64,000 bases of DNA from positions 3,109,748 through 3,173,747 of the forward strand of contig VUYV01000082.1 in NCBI GenBank assembly GCA_008711295.1, written 5' to 3'. Under the pieces are notes generated by a model, which searched no databases, was not told the origin of the DNA, and saw nothing but the letters and a program-made list of their open reading frames with translations. The first letter of the stretch is position 1; each line of letters opens with the position of its first letter. The position numbers and the translations under genes were made by a program. Shown one piece after another: positions 1 through 12,600 of this stretch. This stretch comes from Anarhynchus alexandrinus (lineage: Eukaryota > Chordata > Aves > Charadriiformes > Charadriidae).

Positions 1-696
1 AAAGGAAGAGGCAAGCCCCTGCGCCCCATGAGCCCAACACGACCACTGGAGCAGGACTGGAAGGGCCGGGGTGATGCCCAACAAGCGCAGGCGTGCGAGA
101 AGGACTGGAAGCGCCAAGAGAAGCCTGTGTGCCATGCGGACTTGATGCGCCAGCTGGAAAGGGACTGGAAAAGCCCTGCTAGATGTCTGGACATAGGACT
201 AAGGCCAGATGACAGCTGGAAAAGGCCTGAGAGTCCAGCACAGCGACTGGAGGATGACTGGAAGGGTCCTGAGCACACCCGAGAGACAAACAACCCGGAG
301 AAGCCATTGGAAAGCGACTGGGGGAACAAGAGACTTCTCATTTATCACGTGAGTACAGCAGGAGACAGAGCTGATGGGGACCCTGGCAGGTGTAAAACTG
401 GCAAGCACAGAGTGGGTGGGTGCAATTCTGCACACCCTGGATCCTCTGCTTCTCCAGGGGAGCCGTGCTGCCTGCCTGGCACTGGGAGAAGGGAGGATGC
501 TTCCCCCCCTGGCCCGCACCAGGAGGCAGATGCTCAGATCTGGGATAAAGAGGTGAGGACCCATACCCATGGCTTCAGCTCCTGCTTTCTCCCCCTGCAG
601 CCCCAGCCGGGTGGAGGTGCCTTCCCGCCGCAAAGCAGCGCTGGCTCCTGGGGAAGCTCACAGCCACGTTCGAGTGCCAGTGAGAAGCACAACAAG
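1..696 (+). CDS. TRIOBP: TRIOBP long-isoform exons with LExDWK repeats (partial)
   Basis: Three upstream exons read in one consistent phase: 1-348 (open at the window edge, phase 0 at donor GTGAGT), 458-552 and 601-696 (donor GTAGGG). The first encodes a degenerate repeat with six copies of a Leu-Glu-x-Asp-Trp-Lys-like motif ([42 protein letters not shown]) about 15-22 residues apart. Exons 2 and 3 encode [13 protein letters not shown]...[11 protein letters not shown] and [20 protein letters not shown], basic linker-like sequence that I associate with long TRIOBP isoforms, from memory only. The exon ending at 696 leaves two bases, while the PH-domain exon at 6002 starts in phase 0, so at least one connecting exon of length 3n+1 is unaccounted for. 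Exon boundaries are inferred from splice consensus. Confidence 0.65.
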
Positions 697-3600
697 GTAG
701 GGGCCAGGCCCTGGGAATGGTGAGGAAGGACAGCTGCCCTTGTATGGAGGTCACTGTGGGCAGCACCTGGGCCTCCAGCGCTTGATCTGTGTAGGCTCAG
801 CGTGGTGCTGCCTTCCCGTGACCTCCTGGGCACCACGCTCACTAACTACCCCCCTTCCCTTCATCCTTTCCCCATTTCTTAGGTGGGGAAACTGAGGTAT
901 GGAGCCTTTTTTTAAAGCCAGAGAGGGGTGAGCAGTAAGCCTGGGACTAAAATCTCCACGTAGCTGCTTTCCTTACCTTTATTTTTGCCTGGTGCCATGA
1001 TGTTATTGAGGGTTTTACGGGGATGAAGTGGGCTTTAGTGGCATGAAAGAAGATAGGGTCAATTGTGTTGGCATTCCTCGGATACCAAAAATGGCATGAG
1101 AGCGGCTTTGGAGGGCTGCAGAAAGTGTCCTGGGAGCCCGTGTAGCTGGCAGCTGTGGCCGAGTCCCTGCCTCCGTCCCCCTCCATGTGCGTCAGTCGCC
1201 TTGGCCAGGTTGTCCCCTGCGAGGGCCTGGCTTTGTGCTTCATGCAAGGACAAGCTGCAGCGGTGCAGGAGGCTCCCAAGGGCCTCCGAAACTCGAAACG
1301 GGTGACATCCCTTCCCTCGCTTCCCTGCCCCAGGCCACTGAGGAGCCCAAAGCCCTGAGGGGCTGGTTCACCCCATCTATTCCAGGTTTCTTCAGCGCTG
1401 AACTCTGTGCCAGGCACCTTCGCTTTGCCTTGCAGCGAGAAGCGTCACCTCGGTGTCACTGCACCGCAGAGCCTGGTGTTTCGTGGTGGGCAGTTCCCCC
1501 CTGCCCCTTTTCCTTTGGGACCCTCGCTAGCAATTCCCCTTCCCACTGCCAGCTGGCTTTCCAGGGGCACCAGAGGTGCCCCCGTGGACACGCTCCCACC
1601 TCTGCCCAAGACTGCAAATTGCTGCTTTAGGGCTTCATTTGAGGGGGAGGCAGGGGATAAAACCGAGCAGCTTCAGCAGCGAAGGTGAGGACCCCGCTGT
1701 GCGCACACACACACGTCGGGACTCCTGAAAAATCCCTATCCGTAAAAAGATCGGAANGGGCTGGGCTCCCGGCGGTCCCTTCCTGGGACAGCAGCGGCTC
1801 TGCCCGTCCCTCTCTGGGCTTCAACTTTGCCCGGGCCAGCGGGGAGGGAGGGGGGGCGAGGGCGCGGCTCAGCCCCAGCATTGTCCCCGTCCCGTCCCGC
1901 CGGTCGCCCCTCGCCCCGGGCCCGGTCCCCCCTCCCCTTTCCGTCCGCCCCGGCGGCCGCTCCCGCCCCGGCGGCTCCATTGGCTGGGGGCGGCCGGGGC
2001 GGTGGCGGCTGGTTGCCATTGGCCTGCCCGGGCCCTCCCAGGAAGTTTGGGGGGAGGAAAGAAAAGTTTTTTGGGTTGGGTTTGGTGGTTTGGGGTTTTT
2101 TTCCTCCTTTTCTTTTTCNCGCCGGCCGCGGCGCCCCCGCCATGACGGTGAGTCGGGACCGGCCCGCGGGGTGCGGGGTTTTGGGGAAGGGGGGAGGTTG
2201 GGGGGGGATATATCCTTCACCCGGCCGCTTCTCCTCCCCCTCTGCCGGGCGTTGGGGGGTGCCCCGCGGGGTCCCGCTGGGAAGGGGCGGAGGGCCGGCG
2301 GGGACACCGGCTGTCAGCTGCCGCCTCCCCGGGGTCCTCTCCTCCCCGGGCACCGCTGCTCCCCGGGGGACTGTGACCCCGCCGGGTACTCGGGGCTGGG
2401 GCTGAGGCTCGGTGCCTCCTTGTCGCCCTTCCCCGTTACCGCCGGGGTCCCCTCTCGGGCTCTCCGTGGCCGCTCGGTGGAGTCACTTCGTTAAGCGTCG
2501 TCGCTTCGTTAGCGGTGGGCGCTACCCCACCTACATAGACACGGGTAATGCTGTAAGTTCGGGCTGGGCTGAGGCCTGCTGAGCTCATTGCTCTGATGAC
2601 CACAATCGGATGCGAAATCCGCATGTCCCCCCCCGGGCGTGGGGAGCTCCTGCTCCCTGTGGGAACCAGATGTGGTGTCGGGGTAGGGAGCGTCCCACCC
2701 CTGGGGCAAACCTTCTTCCCTGTGGATGTCTGCCGGCCCCAAGAGGGAGGCTGTTGAGCAGAGTGGGGTAACGGAGGTGACGGGCCGTGCTGTGCGTGAT
2801 GGTGGTGGGAAAGGGAGAGCCTGTCGCCCGCTTGCTTTTGCAACACGTATAGATTTGGGGGGCTGCATGCGTGCTCCAGCCTGGGAGCGGTTCTGCTGCC
2901 ACCAAACTGAGCTGGAGTGGTTTTGCTTTGTGTTTTGGCCTGCGGCCCCGCGCCTTGTGGAGTAGGTTCCCTTTTTGGAGGAGAGGAGGTATTGTGCTTT
3001 GCGGGAGGTTGAGAGCCCCTCACACCATCTCTCAGAGGTGAGAGGAAGCAGCATTCCGGGACCTGTGGTCCTGAGGGGCTTTTGGGAGTGGGAAGAGTGG
3101 GAGACACGTTGATGGGAGAGGCTGGCAATGGAAGGAGCACACCTGACCATCCCATCCCTCTCCTCAAACACGAAGCTTGCTTAGCCTGCCACAGCTTCTT
3201 CTCCTCTACTTCTCCATCCTGGCGCCTCCGTACCACCCAGGAGCCATTCTTTTGCTCCCACCCGTCCCCTTTCCTTCTTTGGTGTTTACATTCTTCAGAT
3301 ACTTGCAGGCTGTTATCACCTCCCCTGTAGCCCTTCTTCAGCCAGAGCAGGCAGCTGCCTCTCCTTAACCTGCTGTTGTAAGCCAGTCCTTCCAGACGTC
3401 ACCTATGTCCCCGGCTGCTTGGGACACCCTCCGGTGCCTCTACCTGGCCAGCTGCAGGGTTGAACATATAACTCTGGTGGGTATGGATGCAGCCAGGCAA
3501 AATTGCTGCTGCCACCTCCTGAGCTGAAGCCTCACCATCTGCAGCCCCAAGCTGTGCTGCGGGGCTGCACGTTTTGCCGGAGGTGCATCCTGCTGCCGCA

Positions 3601-6600
3601 TCCTTGCATCTCCAGCACCCGGATCTCTCCCAGCGGTTCAGCTTTCCTGGATGTTTCCTCCTCCCGCTGCTGGGCCGTTTCCTCTGGATGGGGGGTCCGG
3701 TTTGAATCCCGCTCTCCTCTCTGCTGGTATCTCTTTATGCCGGATGAGGAAGCTGGAAGCTGGTTGTGGGGAAGGGGAGAAAAGTGGCTTTGAGCATTTT
3801 GTGCATCAACTGATGTCTCATCCTACAGTACTGGCCCTGCTATGACAAGGATAGTTCAAAGCCAATTCCAGACCTGTGGCTCTGCATCTGGGGGTGGCAG
3901 GGAAAACAGGAGCCCTGTCCAATTCACCCGTTCAGGAGAAACACTCTGGGGGGATTTTCTGGCCCCAGCGCTGTGTCAGGGGCAGCAGTTCTGGCAGGAC
4001 TTTGTGCTGGTTTTCTCAGCAGCTTAATTAATGTTCATTATTTTGGCACCTAATGCTTTGGGATTGTAAATCCTCAATAAGACAAGACCCAGCTGATCCA
4101 TACAACAGCCCCAGCCAGGAGTCCCTCTGCTCCCTCTCTCCCTATGTTGTTTTTCTGCCGCCGCGGAGCCTGCCTGGCTCTCTTCTGCTGAGCGCACGTG
4201 TGTCCCGGGAGGGGAGAAGGTTGTGCTTTGACGTTTTGCCTCCTTTCCTTCCCTCCCGCCGCTCCCAGTTTGGAGCCGGAGCTGAAGTCACCGGATTGGA
4301 AGGGATAACGGGAAAAAGGGTGGAGCTGCTGCCACAGGGAAGGAATTAATTGTCGGGGTGCTTTTTCAGGGCGGCAGCGAGGCCAGCAGGACGTCCGGGT
4401 CCATAGGGAATGGGGATGCGTGCATACCTCTCGTCTCCCAGCCACCGGCAGCGCCCGTCACCTCGGCAGGAGGTGAGGCGTGGGAGCCCTCCGTGTCCTT
4501 TTTCTCTGGTTTCCCTCCCTTCCCAGGCGGCTCGGGGCCACCATAGGACGCTTCTGGCTGGGCCTGAAGCTGTAGCAGCCGGTGACCCTCCCCTTGGCAG
4601 GCCTCCCCGTGCCTGCTCGAACCAATAGCCGGAGCGCTGGGGTGGGCCGGAACGTACTGGGCTCTTGCTGCCCCATAACCTTGGGTGTATCCCAAGAGCG
4701 GCAATTCAGGAAGATGAAAGCAGGGGAGGGCTCAGCCCGGCTGGGCAGCCAGGGAGCTGGGCTTGCAGGGCAGCTGCGGCCGGCCGCCGGACTTGTTTGG
4801 GGGGTGTGGAGTGGCCATCAGCTTGCCGAGCCACCCCTTCTTGTCAGCTTGGTCTCAGGTGGTGTTTGTGGCATGTGGGGACTGCTGGTGGCTTCCCCGA
4901 GGCTGGCAGGTCTGGTGCGTACTGCTGGGAGGTCCAGCTCTGGGACTGTCGCCTCTCCAGCACTGTCCCACCTGGTTCAGCTGCGGAAGAAGGGGCTTCC
5001 CGGGGAAAAGAGGCATTGGGCTGAGTTATTTGGTGGTGCAACTTCTCCTTAGCCAGCAGGGTTGGGAGGAGGGACCCGCTCGAGCCTGTTTGGCTGAGGG
5101 CAAAGCCAGGGAGAGCAGTTCCCCTGAGTCAGCTCTCCGGCGCTCCACCTTGGGAAGGAGATAAACTGGTTGGGATGCCACACCAGTGGCGTGAGGTTAG
5201 GAGGAGGCGGGGAGCTGGGGGAAGCTTCTTTCTAGCATGGGGAGATCTGGGTAAAACTCTCTTCATCCTCATCTTTAGTAGCTGTGGCTGAGGCTGGGCA
5301 GAGGGCAGGCTCTGCAGCAGGAGGGAGCAGGAAGAGCTGGATGGTAAGAGAGGAACCCCCAGCATCTCGGAGAGGACTGAGCCTCGGAGAGGGTCAAGTC
5401 TCGGGGAAGATCGAGTGCTGGTTGTGACTCTGATTTCATCTCTACCCTGGGGCACATCGTTTAAAGGCAACGTGTTTTCACAGCTGTTGAATTGCCTCCT
5501 GTATGCTTGCGGTGAGGGCTGTTTCGTACAGAGCTGTTTGCGTCTTTAATAAATGATCGGTGGTGGAGTTACCGGAGGGACTTAGCTCTGAGGCACAGAT
5601 GGCCAGGGTTTGGACAAGGCGTGTCTGATTCTTTGCGACTTTGCCTCCATCTCTGAGCCAAGCAGTGCAGCACTCCCTTCTGCCTGCTCTCCGTGCCCCT
5701 GCCTTCCCCCTTTCTGAATAAATACCTCCGAGGCACCTTGTGGAAACCTCCCTGCTGCATATTTTCCTTGAATTTTTTTTTAAACCGCTTTCCTTATCTC
5801 CTGCTTCCTTTTACAGGAATGACTGCCTGCTGCTGAGAGCTAAATCCAGTCCTCCTTCGTCACTGGGTCCTACACCCCCATGAGTTTCTTAAGTGATGCC
5901 AGGCTATTCCCACTTGCTGTTCTGCTACCAGGGATTCGCCTTTCACCCCCTGGCATGAAAAGCCCAGACACTAACCTTCTGTTTTGTCCTTTCCTCTCCA
6001 GCCGGATCTCCTCAATTTCAAGAAGGGATGGATGTCCATCCTGGACGAGCCAGGAGAGGTAAGCCTGAGGTGGGGGTCTGCCTCTTCACCCAGTCCCTGC
6101 TGCTAGACATCCCCCAGTGAGCAGCCGATTTCCTTCCACCTCCCTCGCTGAAGTTGCTACCCCTGGGAAGGACAGTGGGAAGCCTTTGGTGGAGGTGCCT
6201 CACTCTGTGTGCAAGCACGGAGATTCACCCAGCACCCCTCTCCCAGCTGAGGGGCACAAGGGGCAGCTGGAAGGGACGTGGGAAGATAAGGCTGAGAGGT
6301 TGCTATGCAGAGCGTCCCTCCCTGTTCCTACGTTTCCCCCGGTAACTTCCTATCCATTTCCCTCCTATCTTTTCCCTTCTCTCCCCCTGCCTGATCTGTC
6401 TGCAGTGGAAGAAACATTGGTTTGTGCTGACCGACTCAAGCCTGAGGTATTACCGGGACTCGAACGCAGAGGAGGTAAGCATGGCCATCCTTTCTCCAGC
6501 CCTCTTGTCCTTCCTGACCCTGTGCATGTCGCCAGGGGGAAGAGGAGCGCAGCCTTGGCATAATCGGTGTGCTCCTGGGAGAAGCATCAGCATCCTCTCC

Positions 6601-9600
6601 TCCTGAAAGGCAATGTGGAGGTGGCAAACTGCTCTTTGCCAAGGGGTGATGAAAATCATGGGTGTCTGAAGGTGGGCCAGCGGGGCGACAAACCCTGGGG
6701 GGGCTGTGAATGGTGGGAGGTGAGGAGAAAGGGTGACCCCATGTCTGGACATCTCTGATGCTCTCTGTCCACACTGCTGGCTGCCCCTTGCTTTAAAAGA
6801 AGCCACGCTGTGCCAGGGAGCTGAGACTGGAGCATCTGCTGGTGGTCTCAGCTGTAGCATGTTTGGCCTCCGCCGTCCACACAGGCTGTGTGAGTGCTTT
6901 GAGCCTGCAAAGACCTGAGCTGTGCTGGGACTCCTTCTGCTCCCGGAGAGCTGTGGGGTGAAGGCAGAGGTGTTCCGTGCTTTGGTTAGGGTGCCAGCAG
7001 GTGACAGGGGCTTTTTCAAAGCTGGGCTTGCACTGACATCCTAGTGGGTGGCTGTGCTTGCAGGCTGATGACCTCGATGGAGAAATCGACCTCCGCTCCT
7101 GCACGGATGTGACGGAGTTTGCAGTGCAGCGCAATTATGGCTTCCAGATACATGTGAGTGTCCAGCACCACGTAGACATGGAGCAGCAGCACCAAGGGAC
7201 ACTGGGCGGGAATGCGTGCTCCCTCCCAGTGCCATGATGCAAGCCATGCAAACCTGGTGCTGGGACGGCAGCCCAGCAAGGCTCATTGGTGACACGTGGA
7301 TGGCAGTGCTTAGGGACGTGAGTGCTGCCCGCCTGCAAAGGGAGGAGGAGGAGGCTTTGCAGGGTTGGCCGAAGGCTGTGCTGGAGGCAGTCCAGGAGCC
7401 AAGCTAAATGCCAGGAGTGTTTACTTGACCTGTTGGCCAAGGCAGCTTCACTGGAGCTGCGGGGAGGGGGTGGTGAGCACTGCAGTGTAGCCTGGCTGAC
7501 CGTGCTGTGTAACAACCTGTACCCTGGATCTGGCCCCAGTATAATCCTGCTGCTTGGTGTAGCAGCAGGAGACGGCTGCTAAGGCAGCACAAAAAATGGT
7601 ACTTCTGTGGGTGTACGAGGTTGGGCACTTCATGGTCCAGGTTTCCCTGTGGCCTGGTGCTGTACCCCGGCGCTGGTGCGCAGCTCCCAGCACCTGAACG
7701 GCTGGATTGCACTGGCTCACGTTTGGCCAATGTGCCCGCAAAGTTTCTTTTGCCTTTGCTTGGAGACGTTCTTATGGAGGACGTGTAACAGGCTTTCCCA
7801 CAAAGAGCATGTCTCCACTCCCACCCTTCCACCTGGCCCCAAGAGCCTTTGATAGTGGGTGGCCTCTCTAGCACTGTCCACCACCCATGCAAGCGGGTGC
7901 CCGGGGGTCTCGGGTAGCGAGTAGGAGCTGCCTGAACCTTCGCCAAGCCCTGACAGAGCCTCCATCACCTCCCCATTCTAGACAAAGGATGCCGTCTTCA
8001 CCTTGTCAGCAATGACCTCAGGCATCCGGCGCAACTGGATCGAGGCCCTGAGGAAGAATGTGCGCCCGGTCAGTGCTCCAGATGTCACCAAGTAAGAGCT
8101 GTCCCGTGCTGCTTCTCCTCTTCCCTGTCTTGCTGCCCTTCTACCCTCCAGGTCCAGAGAGGTCCCTCTGGAAATCCATCCGCTCCTGGATCAGCCCTGC
8201 CCACCCAGTGCTCCTCCTGCCCCTCTGCTCCTCCTGAACATGGCGTGGAGACACCAGCCAGTGGCAGGGGTTGAAAGCCTAGATGGCTCCTGCCCTTGCA
8301 CTCTGCTTTTTGCCTCGCCATGTCAGTTTAGCCCAGTTTAGTCAGTTTGCTGCTGATGTAGGGGGTGAATTCACTGGGGGTGAATATTCCCTGCCCCGTG
8401 GGGGAGCCTGTTTCCCCAAGGGATGGGATGCTGCAGGCCCAGCTCTGCGCTCAGGGTCAAGTTTTTAAAGCTGGGCTGGGTGAGGGCTGAGCCTTGGGGC
8501 AGTTGGCGGTGCCTCTGCCGGCATCCTTTCCCGCGCGGTGCCTCTCCTTCACTGGCCACCACCACCGCTCTGCTTTCAGGCTCTCTGACTGCGATAAGGA
8601 GAACTTCCGTAACTGCGTCCCCCAGAAGGGCTCAGTCCGGACAGAGGAGCAGCAGCGGCCAGGCTCGGGCTCCGAGGGGAACTCAAAGGGCAGTCACTGG
8701 AAGGCGGACGGGCAGCGCCATGCCTTTGACTACGTGGAGCTGTCTCCCTTGCCACAGGACCCCGGGAATCAGGGGTCCCCGCAGAGGACAAGAGGGAGCT
8801 TGAGGATCTCCGACCGAGCTCCCAAGCATGAGGAGCTGGAGCGGGATTTGGCCGTCCGTTCAGAGGAGAGGCGGAAATGGTTTGAGACCCCTGATGGCAG
8901 GGTCCCAAATAGTGATGGCCTGCTGGGGGACTCTTCCCGCAAGACCGGGGAGCAGGACCTCCCCGCTCCCCCGCTTTCAGAGGACCAGCGGATGCGGCTG
9001 AATGAGGAGATAGAGAAGAAGTGGCTTGAGCTGGAACGCCTGCCCTTGAAGGACTCACGGCGGGTGCCCTTGACAGCACTGCTGAACCAGAGCAAGGGGG
9101 GGCACGGAGAAACCAACGAGGCACTGAAAAAGGAGGTAAGACCATCCCTCCTCTCTGAAACTGGGATTCTGGTGGCTCCTTAGTGTGGTCCCTGGCAGCA
9201 GGAGGCTCTGCAGAAGAGCAAAGCAGAGGTGCAGGGAGATGTTCGTTCTTTCTGACTCCATTTGCCTCCCCTCGAGCGCATGGGAGCTTTTGCAGCCAGG
9301 AAATGTGAGGCCAGAGACCTGCTGTTGCACGTCTGGAGAGGTTCCCCAGGCCACATTTTGTTCCAGGATAAGTTAGCTGGTGGCATTGCTTGTGTGGAGG
9401 CTGTTTTTCCTGGGAGTATATCCACAGTCTCTGTTCTCTGGCTGTTCCCAAGCCTGCAAGCGCTTCACCTACCAGACTTTGAAAGGAGCTGTGCGTTTGT
9501 CTGTCATCCCAGCAGTGGTTTCCTGCATCACGGATCCACCTCTGGAAGTTGGGATATCTCCTCCTCTCTTGTGAGCGCTTACCAGGCTGGGGGAGGCTTT

Positions 9601-12600
9601 GCTGGTTTGGTCCCGTGGCAGGCTGCCATTACCATGGGAAACAGACATCCCCATTGGCCGTGCATGGTCGTCCCCATCCCTAAGCCTGAGGTTCAGATAT
9701 GACACGTCCGTCAGGTCACAGCACTTTTCCACCCCTGGCTGAGCATCTCTCTTCCCTCACTGGCACAGGTCCAGTCGCTGCGGGCGCAGCTGGAGTCCTG
9801 CCGGGCCCGAAACGAGAGCCTTCGGGAGGCGTCGAAATCCCAGGGAGACAGCCACGTGCCCCGGGGGTACATCTCACAGGTGAGTGGGGTGCCAGACGTG
9901 GGACCTTGGGGTCACTCCCAGTCCCAAACTGGGAAATGCTGGGACTCAGCTCATTGCCAAGCAGGTATTGCTAGTCATTGGGTTGCTGTGGTGACCCTAA
10001 CTGGTCCCACTTGTAATCAGTATTAATTACATAAAGGCTGGTCCGTGTTGCCTGGCTTTAAAGGGGCCAGACTATAAACAGGGGTGAGGAGGAGGAGCGT
10101 TAAGGGAGAGGTGCAGGATCTGTGCCCTGCTTTGTGCGTGGGCACGATGCTGGCCTGGGCTGGGGTGGGGGGTGTGAGCCGTCCCCCAGCTTGGGAGTGG
10201 GTCAGCAGCTTTCTGCCAAGCCGCCCATGTGTTCCCCGGCGGTTTGCAGCTCGCTGCTTGTGGTTCTTGCTAACAGGGGCTCCCAAATCCCTCGTTAAAA
10301 GCAGTCTGTCAGGAGCTCCCGTGCCTGCCAGAGCTGCCTGAGCTCTGAAGGTCACTTTGACAGCACAGCCTGTTCGTTTCCTGGGACAGCACGTGGGAAG
10401 ACCTGCAAAACAGTGTTTGCTCATGCTTCAGCCTCTCTCTTTTCTTCACTTATTTATTTCACTCCGCCATGGACTTGTCCAAAGCAAGCGAGGTCACATC
10501 CCACAGGGAGGCTGCCGATCCACCATGCTGTGGGGATTTCAGGATGTGCTGTATGTGTTGAAAGATACCGGGAGGAAGGAAGTCGGGGCTGGTGAAACCC
10601 ATTGCAGCGGGTTGGCCGTACCTAGCCCAGATAAAGAAACCCACGAGTCCTGTGGCACCCAGCCCAGCCAGTTAGCAGTCACTCTGTCCTCTTGATTTAA
10701 TATTTACAGCTCACAGGCTTCTTTATGGTCAAAAAAAGCAAAAGGAGCGGGGAGGAACGGCACCTTATCTTCCTAATAACTCAGTTCAAAAGGCCGGCAT
10801 TTCGCATCTGAGGCTAAACTTGGCATTTCCCCAAAGCGCTCATTCTCTCCGTCTGCTGAGGTTTGCAGCCAGCCCATGGCAGATCACTGAATTGATCTTG
10901 CCTTTTTCTCTCCTTTGGTTGATCTGTGAATCTTCCCAACTTCTGTCGTCTCAGTAGGAAGGAGCAGCCAGCAAGCACTTGCATTCCCACATGTTGCAGC
11001 ACCCTTTATATCAGCCTTCGCCTTAGTACTGGGGGAAGGATGGGACGGCAAGGGGCTTTCGGGGGACACGATGGCTTCCTGGCTCTCTGCTGATGCCTTA
11101 GAGGCCCTGGCCTTTTAAAATAATACGCTGGCATGGTTTGGTCATGAACAAATCCTTCCTGAGGGACTTGGGGCAGTGCTGCCAGCATCTGGAGCGAGAG
11201 CGGCGGCGTAGCTCTGAGGTGGGAACCGCTTTGCGTTGCTGTAACACCAGTTAACCACAGCGCTCAGTGTTGAAAGAACCATCCCCTTCGTCTCGGAGCC
11301 ATCAGAAAGGAGGGCGAGCTGTGTGAGGAGGATCCCTAACCATTATGCTTTGGGGAGGGCTCTTTGGCAGCCTCCATCGGGCCACAGGGCAGTACAGGGT
11401 GTCACTTTTCAGGAGAACAGGCTCAGTTTTCATTGATTCTGGGGGATGTTGCTTCATTTAAAAGGCAGATACTGAGATGCAGTTCCCACTGGTGATCTCC
11501 TCCAGCCAGGCAGTGCAGCCTAGTGGAAGGGGCTGGGCTGGGGTGTCGGGCTCGTTATTCCCAGCCCTTGGCACAAAAGGGACATTCCTGTCTTGCTGCT
11601 TCAGTTTTTGACGAACGTTTCTTCCTCTGCAAAGCATAGGGGTGTTGCAAGATGCATGGCCCTGTCCAATGGTTGTGCTCAGTGATAAAAGTGCCACCTC
11701 ACTTTCCCAGGATGGTCTTTTCCTTCTCTAGTGGTCTTGCTTCCCTCAAAATGGCCATGGACTTGGGTGAGGTTTGCAAAGGCAAATATTAGCCCGGCCA
11801 GGTACCTGTCCTGGCCTGAGATCCTGCATGCCTAGACCTTTGAGTCCCTCACCCCTCCTTTTCCCGACATGGCAGGAGGCTTGTGAGCGCAGCCTGGCTG
11901 AAATGGAGTCATCCCACCAGCAAGTGATGGAGGAGCTCCAGAGGCACCACCAGCGGGAGCTGGAGCGGCTGCGGCAGGAGAAGGAACGGCTCCTGGCGGA
12001 GGAGGCTGCGGCAACAGCAGCAGGTAGGAGTGGACAGAGAGCCATGCCCCTGCTCCAGTGGGTCCCTCCTGCCTCTCCCAAATGTCTCTTGTGACAAACC
12101 AGTTATCCCAGTCATCTGGAGCCACACTGCTTATCCTGCTGGTGTGATGGTGATGCTCAGCACCTTCTTGTATGCAGGCAGGACTGGCAGAGGTGGCAGG
12201 GAACTCCCATGCTGCCCTGTGTTAGTCCCCTTGGCAGCACTTCGTGCATCAGGACGATCCTGGGGCATGGAGAAGGTGGGGGATGCCCCAAGGGCGGAAG
12301 GGATGCAGGGGGAACCTGCAAAGACAGGTCTGGGCGCCAGCAGCTACAAGAGCTTGACTGATTCAGTGGCTCAGTTTTCCCAAGACGTGCCAGAGCTGGC
12401 ACAGTTTGATCCTCCATCTCCCGTTGTCCCCCTCTGCAGCCATTGAAGCACTGAAGAAAGCCCACCGGGAGGAGATGAATAAGGAGCTGGGCAGGACACG
12501 AAGCTTCCAGCAGTGCGGCTCAGTCTCAGATGCCCTCCAGAAGCAGCACCAGTAAGAAACCACCTCTCCCGCTCCCCTTGCCTGATGCTGCCGCCCTGTG

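Noticed and set aside
4370..4472. Possible missing TRIOBP exon (TTTTTCAG acceptor, GTGAGG donor, 103 nt, 3n+1)
   Set aside because: Its length would repair the phase break, but in the required phase it contains a TAG stop; only another phase is open.
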